IMG/VR virus record: IMGVR_UViG_3300023184_009097
Span: 1-42,114 of that record
DNA from: a virus
Length of the DNA: 42,114 nt
Direction: 5' to 3' (one strand)
Shown here: positions 37,362 to 42,114 of the stretch, one piece after another
Position numbering within the stretch: the stretch's first letter is position 1
Layout: each line of letters opens with the position of its first letter
Program-made: the position numbers and the translations under genes
Notes under the pieces: generated by a model
Told to the model about the DNA's origin: nothing
Databases searched by the model: none
Seen by the model: the letters and a program-made list of their open reading frames with translations, nothing else

Positions 37362-37951
37362 TTACAACAGAAGCACATTTGATTTTATTAAAAAAACTTG
37401 ATGTCTTAATTAATAAAATTCAAAATCCATATTTATCTGAATTATGCGCAAATCTTGTTGGGCAAAATGGAAAATATAGAAGCCAATTTGAACAAGCTCC
37501 AGCAGCCAAAGGAATGCATCATGCTTATCCTGGTGGTCTTTTAGAGCATTCTATTGAAGTGGCTGAGTTTTGTATTCTTGATTGTGAATTATTAAAGTCA
37601 TACAAATATGAAAATCTCGATTTAGATTTACTAATTTCTGCTGCATTACTTCATGATCTTGCTAAAATAGAAGAGTATGAATTGCAAGAAATAGTTGATA
37701 ATAAAGCTTATTACACTTTTACGCAAACAGGCAAAATCATTGGACATTTATGTTTGTCTGCAATGTGGGTTTATTCTGCTATGGATCAAATAAATGATTT
37801 TCCAAAAGAATTAAAGGAAAACTTAAGTCATATTTTACTTTCTCATCATGGCAGGGTAGAATGGGGTGCTGCTTTTCTCCCTAAGACAAAAGAAGCTGAA
37901 TTCTTTCATATGGCAGATCATCGTAGCGCAACAATAGCGAAAGGTTTTTAA
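37358..37951 (+). CDS. HD-domain 3'-5' exoribonuclease, YhaM-like
   Basis: 197 residues from MITTEAHLILLKKL; the ATG overlaps the previous stop. 'KGMHHAYPGGLLEHSIEVAE' (metal-binding H), 'LLHDLAKIEEYE' (the HD pair), 'LLSHHGRVEWGAAFLPKTKE' and 'FFHMADHRSA' follow the YhaM order closely. The OB-fold half of full-length YhaM is absent, so this is a catalytic-domain-only version. Likely degrades RNA or short oligonucleotides in infection. Confidence 0.85.
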   Translation: MITTEAHLILLKKLDVLINKIQNPYLSELCANLVGQNGKYRSQFEQAPAAKGMHHAYPGGLLEHSIEVAEFCILDCELLKSYKYENLDLDLLISAALLHDLAKIEEYELQEIVDNKAYYTFTQTGKIIGHLCLSAMWVYSAMDQINDFPKELKENLSHILLSHHGRVEWGAAFLPKTKEAEFFHMADHRSATIAKGF

Positions 37952-37953
37952 TT

Positions 37954-38367
37954 ATGGAAAAAGTTACAATTCAAGCTATAGACTGTGGTAGACACGATTA
38001 TTGGAAAGTTGATCTTGAACTTATAAGTGATTTAAATATCATTGACATTATTAGTGATTATTCTTTCCTTGGCACTAGCAGAGATCCTCTTAATGAAGAA
38101 GGCTATGCTTATCTTGAAATAGATTCTGATTGTAGATATTTTGACAAAGCTATGAAATTTTATGGCAAAGAATATCAATTGGACTTTGACACTCTTCAAG
38201 ATCTTTATAATGAGAAATACCAAGATTATAGAGAATGGCTTGAAGAATTAGAACCTTGGAATACGGATACTCTTGAAGATAAGGGTTTTATGTGGGACGT
38301 AATACCAGGAGATTTGGCAGTAGCATTAGATGAATCTGATGATGAAGAAGACGAATACGATGACTGA
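37954..38367 (+). CDS. acidic hypothetical protein, 137 aa
   Basis: MEKVTIQAIDCGRHDYWKVD; the C-terminus is extremely acidic (DESDDEEDEYDD). The compact acidic nature could mimic DNA, as several anti-restriction and inhibitor proteins do, but no family is recognised. The end overlaps the next start by eight bases. Confidence 0.6.
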   Translation: MEKVTIQAIDCGRHDYWKVDLELISDLNIIDIISDYSFLGTSRDPLNEEGYAYLEIDSDCRYFDKAMKFYGKEYQLDFDTLQDLYNEKYQDYREWLEELEPWNTDTLEDKGFMWDVIPGDLAVALDESDDEEDEYDD

Positions 38368-38602
38368 TGAGAAAAAGAAGCGTTTAGAAGAAGCTGGATT
38401 TCGTGTTGGATCTATTGCTGAATTTCTAGACCTTACACCAGAAGAGCAAGCTAAAATTGACAATATGATTATCAGAAATGGTAAACCAATTGGAGTTTGT
38501 GAATGTCTGGGGAAAGGCAAAGAAACTTGCAAAGGTAATGGATGGGTACGAGATGGTTCTGGCTATCAAAAATGCCCATACTTTCAAGAATTCAGTAAAT
38601 AA
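38360..38602 (+). CDS. small protein with antitoxin-like helix start and Cys-rich tail
   Basis: 80 residues from MTDEKKKRLEEAGFRVGSIA. 'LEEAGFRVGSIAEFLDLTPEE' matches the short N-terminal motif of many XRE-type regulators and antitoxins, but no HTH follows. Instead there is a 'CECLGKGKETCKGNGW...C' tail with DnaJ-like C-x-C-x-G-x-G spacing, probably zinc binding. This domain pairing is unusual. The last gene of the operon, ending in a terminator. Confidence 0.6.
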   Translation: MTDEKKKRLEEAGFRVGSIAEFLDLTPEEQAKIDNMIIRNGKPIGVCECLGKGKETCKGNGWVRDGSGYQKCPYFQEFSK

Positions 38603-38630
38603 AAAGAAGGCTTTACAGCCTTCTTTTTTT
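38601..38630 (+). terminator. operon terminator
   Basis: AAAAAGAAGGCT-TTAC-AGCCTTCTTTTT with T7. It overlaps a TTTACA -35 for the next gene. Confidence 0.9.
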
Positions 38631-38647
38631 ATGATATAATAAATATT
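38612..38647 (+). promoter_or_regulatory. promoter of the 38648 gene, near-leaderless
   Basis: TTTACA (38612-38617), 17-base spacer, TATAAT (38635-38640), seven bases, ATG. The -35 lies in the loop of the preceding terminator. Confidence 0.7.
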
Positions 38648-38842
38648 ATGCAAGATAAAATTGACAACAACAAGGCTGCAGGTTTACTTTGGTATGTAGT
38701 TGCTCTGGTAGCTATAACTCATGTATGGAAAACCACTGGGACATTGCCATCAGATTTTCTTTTAGGCGCTCTTTCAGTTTGGTGCTTACGTAATGGTATG
38801 AATTATTACGATATAGCCAATAAAGAAGAAAATGAGCGATAA
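38648..38842 (+). CDS. 64-aa membrane protein
   Basis: MQDKIDNNKAAGLLWYVVAL continues into a TM helix; a second weaker one (DFLLGALSVWCLRNG) follows; polar end (YYDIANKEENER). Begins the next rightward operon; its stop overlaps the following small ORF. Confidence 0.6.
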   Translation: MQDKIDNNKAAGLLWYVVALVAITHVWKTTGTLPSDFLLGALSVWCLRNGMNYYDIANKEENER

Positions 38843-38924
38843 AGATGAGCCAAAAAGAATCAAAATCGACCCAGAAGAAATCAAAAGACTTCTTGCAATT
38901 ATCTATAAAGCCAGAGGGTCTTGA
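38832..38924 (+). CDS. 30-residue overlapping ORF, possible 5' part of a frameshifted gene
   Basis: Reads MSDKDEPKRIKIDPEEIKRL then LAIIYKARGS and stop. It overlaps the previous stop as ATGA-like context and runs in a different frame through the start of 38845-39291. Its 'IDPEEIKRLLAIIYKARG' looks like a natural N-terminus for the protein continuing 'LENICFSVADD' in the other frame. Either an overlapping gene or a +1/-1 frameshift product. Confidence 0.35.
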   Translation: MSDKDEPKRIKIDPEEIKRLLAIIYKARGS

Positions 38925-39291
38925 GAATATTTGCTTTAGTGTTGCTGATGATGTTTACGAAAAAGATTCAGAACGAAAAGAACAACATCGTCAGCAAAGA
39001 TTTTTAAATGGTTTTGATGACACAGAAACTTGGCATTTAGATCGCACTATGGCATTATTTATTATTCCTAGATTGAAAAGATTTATGGATGTAAATAATG
39101 GAATTGCAAATGGTGAAACTGAAGAATCTTATTACGAAAAGTTGAGATTTATCGTACAAGCTTTTGAAAATTATTATGCTACAGACCAATATTTCAATTC
39201 AGTAGATATCGAAGAAAGAAAAAAACTTACTGATGATGTTCGTTTAGCGGTAGAATATCTTTCTAAACTTTGGTTTGAATTGTGGTGGTGA
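38845..39291 (+). CDS. conserved phage-type hypothetical protein, 148 aa
   Basis: MSQKESKSTQKKSKDFLQLS is low complexity; from about residue 25 a compact helical domain begins, with 'NGFDDTETWHLDRTMALFII' and 'PRLKRFMD', a phrase I recall from several phages as 'GfdDsEtW.Ld.tia.filPRL..f'. Function unknown in those too. The start region overlaps the 38832 ORF in another frame. Confidence 0.6.
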   Translation: MSQKESKSTQKKSKDFLQLSIKPEGLENICFSVADDVYEKDSERKEQHRQQRFLNGFDDTETWHLDRTMALFIIPRLKRFMDVNNGIANGETEESYYEKLRFIVQAFENYYATDQYFNSVDIEERKKLTDDVRLAVEYLSKLWFELWW

Positions 39292-39292
39292 A

Positions 39293-39514
39293 ATGACTTT
39301 GTTTGATGGTTATGCTGGTGAAACTTATAGGATTGAATCAATATGCGGAACTGTCAGAACAAGACTTTCCGAATTAGGTTTTAATCCTGGTTGTGAAATA
39401 AAAATTCTCAACAAACAACATACAAATATGATGGTTGTAAACTGCAGAGAAAGTCATATTGCATTGAGAAAAGAAGAAGCCCAGTGTATTCATATTGAAC
39501 CTGTAAAAGATTAA
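39293..39514 (+). CDS. FeoA-like SH3-fold protein
   Basis: 73 residues from MTLFDGYAGETYRIESICG. 'RTRLSELGFNPGCEIKILNK' matches the FeoA signature 'r.rL.elGl.pG..v.vl', with 'NCRESHIALRKEEAQCIHIEPV' as the closing strands ('ia L....A..I.V'). In bacteria FeoA assists the FeoB iron transporter or forms the C-terminal domain of DtxR regulators. No FeoB is present here, so it may compete with or regulate the host system. Confidence 0.7.
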   Translation: MTLFDGYAGETYRIESICGTVRTRLSELGFNPGCEIKILNKQHTNMMVVNCRESHIALRKEEAQCIHIEPVKD

Positions 39515-39515
39515 T

Positions 39516-40070
39516 ATGACTTGGGAAGAAATTAGACAACGCAAAGAAGATTCAATACGAGAAAGTACAGGTAATCCAATGCCAGATATAAATGGAAAAA
39601 GTTATAAATCATTTACTGACTATTTGAACTCTGAAGAATATAAAGAATTTTTTGAGATGGAAATAAAAGCTATAGAAGAATACAAGCAAAAAGCTAAAGA
39701 ATATTTTGAATCTTTAGAAACAGATAATCAATTGTTATTATTTTTCCATATCACTAATATGATTTTTGAAAATTATTATAAAGAAGGTGGATCTTATAGA
39801 CATTTGCTTTATTATAAGTTTAATTTTGGTCCTGAATCTTATAGCTTAGGAATTGATAGTGGAATGTTTGCTATTCACAATTCGATATTTACACCTGACG
39901 AAATGGAAGAAAATATCAAAGTAGCAATAAAGCATTTCAATTTAGATTTGTCAAGTAAAGAAATCCAATCTTTTAAGAATATTATGAATTATGGCTGTGA
40001 TACTAGTGAAAAATTAGATAGTTTGATATCTGGACAGCAAAAGTTTGATTTCAATCAAGACTCTGAATAA
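39516..40070 (+). CDS. hypothetical protein, 184 aa
   Basis: MTWEEIRQRKEDSIRESTGN; helical, with 'LLFFHITNMIFENYYKEGGS' and a beta stretch 'YSLGIDSGMFAIHNS'. One base after the FeoA-like gene, so co-transcribed. Not recognised. Its stop lies in the loop of a terminator hairpin. Confidence 0.6.
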   Translation: MTWEEIRQRKEDSIRESTGNPMPDINGKSYKSFTDYLNSEEYKEFFEMEIKAIEEYKQKAKEYFESLETDNQLLLFFHITNMIFENYYKEGGSYRHLLYYKFNFGPESYSLGIDSGMFAIHNSIFTPDEMEENIKVAIKHFNLDLSSKEIQSFKNIMNYGCDTSEKLDSLISGQQKFDFNQDSE

Positions 40071-40086
40071 TCAGGGTCTTTTTTAT
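40057..40086 (+). terminator. terminator with the stop codon in its loop
   Basis: AAGACTCTGA-ATAA-TCAGGGTCTT (one T-G pair) and T6; the gene's TAA is in the loop. Confidence 0.85.
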
Positions 40087-40095
40087 TTCTTCCAG

Positions 40096-40107
40096 TATAT
40101 TATTGGT
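40096..40107 (+). promoter_or_regulatory. leaderless promoter of the 40108 gene
   Basis: TATATT, ATTGGT, ATG; context shared with the MWY gene at 3076. Confidence 0.55.
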
Positions 40108-40953
40108 ATGTGGTATTCATTTATTAAACAAGCGATTTCCAAAGAAGAAGCAGAACAAATTATTCAAAATGAGCTTCGTTCTAAATCTTATATAGATCCA
40201 TCAACTGATGATGCAGATACAATCAAAAGAAAATTAATTGAAAAGTATGGATCTGAACAAGAAATGGTTGCAGCTATCAATTCAGAAATTTCTAAAATTA
40301 TGTCTGAATTTGATCAATCTAGTCCTTGGGTAAGTGGATCAAGAGAAACCCACACACATTTTAGCACACCATATGAAGCATTTTACGTAATGCCTGATGG
40401 TTCTGTCACTCCTAATTTAAGATCTCACGTAATGTTTGATAAATACTTACTATCAAGATTAGGTGTAAATCCAGAAGCATTGAAAGATAGATCTGATAGA
40501 CACGTACTTTCTGAACTCACTGGTGCTATGAGAATAAACTTGAATAATGGTAGAGCTAATGCAACTATTTACACAAATCCTACCAGACAACAATTAGATT
40601 GGCTTAAGAAAAACGATATAACCCGCGATGAATTAGATATTAGAAGAGGGTCAGAAGTTGAATTAGGAGATGAATCTGGCACGTCATCTGATCAATATTC
40701 TGAAGTAATTTCTAAATTATCAGAATTAAATGTAGATGAAATTTCTAGAAAATTAGATGATATGCAAAGTTTTATATCCTCTGTAATTGGGGATGTCAAA
40801 AGCAATTATGATGAAAATTATCGTATGGTAAACACTGCTGAAAATCCTAATAATCTTCCTGAAGAACAAGTAAAAAAGCTAACAGAAATATATACCAATC
40901 TAAGAGATATCGGAACTAATCTTTTCAATATCGAACAAATGCTTGAATCCTGA
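40108..40953 (+). CDS. MWY-tagged hypothetical protein, 281 aa
   Basis: Starts MWYSFIKQAISKEEAEQIIQ; the longest frame extends 21 codons upstream through the terminator, so the MWY ATG is preferred. Contains 'HFSTPYEAFYVMPDGSVTPN' and 'AMRINLNNGRANATIYTNPT', possibly an alpha/beta domain, then 'TRQQLDWLKKNDIT', a phrase found in proteins that display documents or score-like N-terminal signature tails of phage virion proteins; the C-terminal third is coiled coil. No catalytic motif seen. Confidence 0.55.
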   Translation: MWYSFIKQAISKEEAEQIIQNELRSKSYIDPSTDDADTIKRKLIEKYGSEQEMVAAINSEISKIMSEFDQSSPWVSGSRETHTHFSTPYEAFYVMPDGSVTPNLRSHVMFDKYLLSRLGVNPEALKDRSDRHVLSELTGAMRINLNNGRANATIYTNPTRQQLDWLKKNDITRDELDIRRGSEVELGDESGTSSDQYSEVISKLSELNVDEISRKLDDMQSFISSVIGDVKSNYDENYRMVNTAENPNNLPEEQVKKLTEIYTNLRDIGTNLFNIEQMLES

Positions 40954-41423
40954 TGACACAAGATGAAGCATACTCTTATTTTTTTCCTGAAATAAGAGAC
41001 AATGGACAAGAGTATTTTAAAACTTGTTTAATTTATGCTTATCCTGCCCAATTAAATCAATATATAGAAACTTGGACCGCTGATGGATTGGAAACTACAA
41101 ATTATGCAAAAGAAGGCGATTTTGTAGTGAAAAATTTACAAACAGAATGTCAAGAAGAATATATCGTTCCTTCTGATATGTTGTTTAGTAGATATAAATT
41201 TTTCTATTATTATGAACAAGGTGCAATTTACATCCCAAAAGGTAAGATTCTTGCTTGTAGATATTATGGTTCTGAACTTGAATTTGTAGCAAAATGGGGC
41301 AGATTAATGTCATTAAAGCCTGGAGATTATATTGTTTCACCTTCTCCAAATTATCTTGAAGTGTACAGGATTGCTTCTCAGGAATTTTTTGAAACATATG
41401 AGAAGCTAATTGTCCCAGAATAA
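40953..41423 (+). CDS. hypothetical protein, 156 aa
   Basis: MTQDEAYSYFFPEIRDNGQE; 'FVVKNLQTECQEEYIVPSDM' and 'KPGDYIVSPSPNYLEVYRIA' give a beta-rich layout reminiscent of PGDYIV-type small phage proteins that bind a nucleotide or cover an enzyme. Start overlaps the previous stop by one base. Confidence 0.55.
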   Translation: MTQDEAYSYFFPEIRDNGQEYFKTCLIYAYPAQLNQYIETWTADGLETTNYAKEGDFVVKNLQTECQEEYIVPSDMLFSRYKFFYYYEQGAIYIPKGKILACRYYGSELEFVAKWGRLMSLKPGDYIVSPSPNYLEVYRIASQEFFETYEKLIVPE

Positions 41424-41431
41424 TCTTAATG

Positions 41432-41443
41432 TAAAATAAGATT
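41432..41443 (+). promoter_or_regulatory. leaderless promoter of the 41444 gene
   Basis: TAAAAT, AAGATT, ATG. Confidence 0.55.
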
Positions 41444-41998
41444 ATGAGCTATACACTTTTAGTTTTTGAACCAGATATTAAACAGCATCCAAGTGCCGAA
41501 AATGTTTTGTGGAAAGGACAAGTAATTCCACCATCAAACTATAGCTCAATTATGCTCATTTTGTTGCAAGATATTCTAGAATTGAATAATCGTAGAACAA
41601 TGAATGAATGGGAAAAGATCTTAAAAGACAATAGCTTCAAATATGAGCTTAATTACGATCATGAATTTTGCAGAGAATATATAATTGAAGACAAACCATT
41701 AGTAGCTTATAGCTTTCAATTGTTTATGTGTGACCTTCAAGATGGCACTAATAGATTAGAAATTACTAATGAATATATTTTGCCTATTTTATATTCTTTA
41801 AGTCTTTCTAAAAACAAATCTTACAACCCAGTAGCTTTGAAAAAAAGAATTGAAACAGCTTTAGAATTAATTTCTATATCAGACCCAAAACCTATGAATC
41901 TTATTATGATTGGTCAGTTGAATTTGCTAGATAAATTGGCTGACATTTGCATTGATTATGAAGTTGATGTAAAATGTACAATTGAAGTGAGAGCGTAA
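41444..41998 (+). CDS. hypothetical protein, 184 aa
   Basis: MSYTLLVFEPDIKQHPSAEN; mixed alpha/beta with 'MLILLQDILELNNRRTMNEW' and a helical C-terminus (LIMIGQLNLLDKLADIC). Monocistronic start with its own -10 box. Not recognised. Confidence 0.6.
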   Translation: MSYTLLVFEPDIKQHPSAENVLWKGQVIPPSNYSSIMLILLQDILELNNRRTMNEWEKILKDNSFKYELNYDHEFCREYIIEDKPLVAYSFQLFMCDLQDGTNRLEITNEYILPILYSLSLSKNKSYNPVALKKRIETALELISISDPKPMNLIMIGQLNLLDKLADICIDYEVDVKCTIEVRA

Positions 41999-42013
41999 TT
42001 TTGCTTCGGAGTG

Positions 42014-42025
42014 TACAATACTTAT
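42014..42025 (+). promoter_or_regulatory. leaderless promoter of the last gene
   Basis: TACAAT, ACTTAT, ATG. Confidence 0.55.
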
Positions 42026-42114
42026 ATGAAGATTCTATATATTTCTGGAAACCAAAGATCAGAGCAATTTCCTTGGCTAACTGATTATCAAGATGACTGT
42101 TTGCTTCTTGGACT
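42026..42114 (+). CDS. start of a gene cut by the window edge
   Basis: 29 codons visible: MKILYISGNQRSEQFPWLTD and on. The opening 'KILYIsGn' strand is common in GT-B glycosyltransferases and other Rossmann-type proteins, which would suit the sugar genes of this genome, but too little is present to assign it. Confidence 0.5.
   Translation, partial: MKILYISGNQRSEQFPWLTDYQDDCLLLG

Noticed and set aside
1-42114. Alternative genetic code (stop codon reassignment, as in some huge phages)
   Set aside because: TAA, TAG and TGA all end natural frames with correct overlaps and terminators; no long gene needs an in-frame stop.

Overview
The window reads as part of a large, AT-rich tailed-phage-like genome (jumbo phage or phage-plasmid). 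About 80 mostly short genes are packed head-to-tail with ATGA or TAATG overlaps, or convergently around shared bidirectional terminators. They are mixed with five tRNA genes, a RusA-type resolvase, a beta-class DNA methyltransferase, an HNH endonuclease and sugar-modification enzymes. No terminase, portal, capsid or polymerase gene is visible, so the phage assignment is inferred from gene style and content. All genes read with the standard code. The best host clue is a prepilin-like gene (10173-11072) whose N-terminus and H-x9-DG C-terminus resemble the large pilin families of Armatimonadota and related phyla; two further secreted proteins (11212-11544, 32417-35116) look host-like too.

Layout. 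1-2300: small genes including a Tad2/DUF2829-like protein. 2302-2754: a non-coding block with three runs of 8-9 G and imperfect direct repeats. 2755-10049: unknown proteins, many with a shared N-terminal module, plus a metalloprotease-like protein and a HAD phosphatase-like protein. 10173-11614: host-like secreted genes. 11656-18397: two convergent large proteins with PcfJ-like segments and an ADP-ribosyltransferase-like protein. 18439-25366: FkbM methyltransferase, RusA, glycan-related genes, NUDIX, tRNA-Arg, sugar-nucleotide epimerase, methyltransferase and small membrane proteins. 25397-26813: tRNA-Thr, -Gln, -Glu, an HNH gene, and a tRNA-Asn split by a 210-nt group I intron. 26843-35116: DNA methyltransferase, large virion-like proteins, Fic, DEDDh exonuclease and a secreted FnIII protein. 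35188-42114: a dense rightward run with two Tad2-like proteins, a YhaM-like HD protein, a FeoA-like protein and unknowns.

Three themes tie the window together. (1) Many genes on both strands have a TATAAT-like box exactly six bases before the start codon and no Shine-Dalgarno, which predicts leaderless mRNAs. (2) Nine proteins carry a roughly 35-residue module ('IA..LD..G.y..AD.i...m.kLAQ'), usually N-terminal and once C-terminal. Five others start with MWY. The MWY set includes an HExxH protein, an ADP-ribosyltransferase-like protein, a NUDIX hydrolase and a PcfJ-like protein. This looks like two sorting or packaging tags on proteins delivered with the virion, by analogy with T4 internal proteins and Alt. 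(3) The tRNA set (Arg-UCU, Gln-UUG, Glu-UUC, Thr-UGU, Asn-GUU) suits the A-ending codons of this genome, and tRNA-Asn must self-splice to work.
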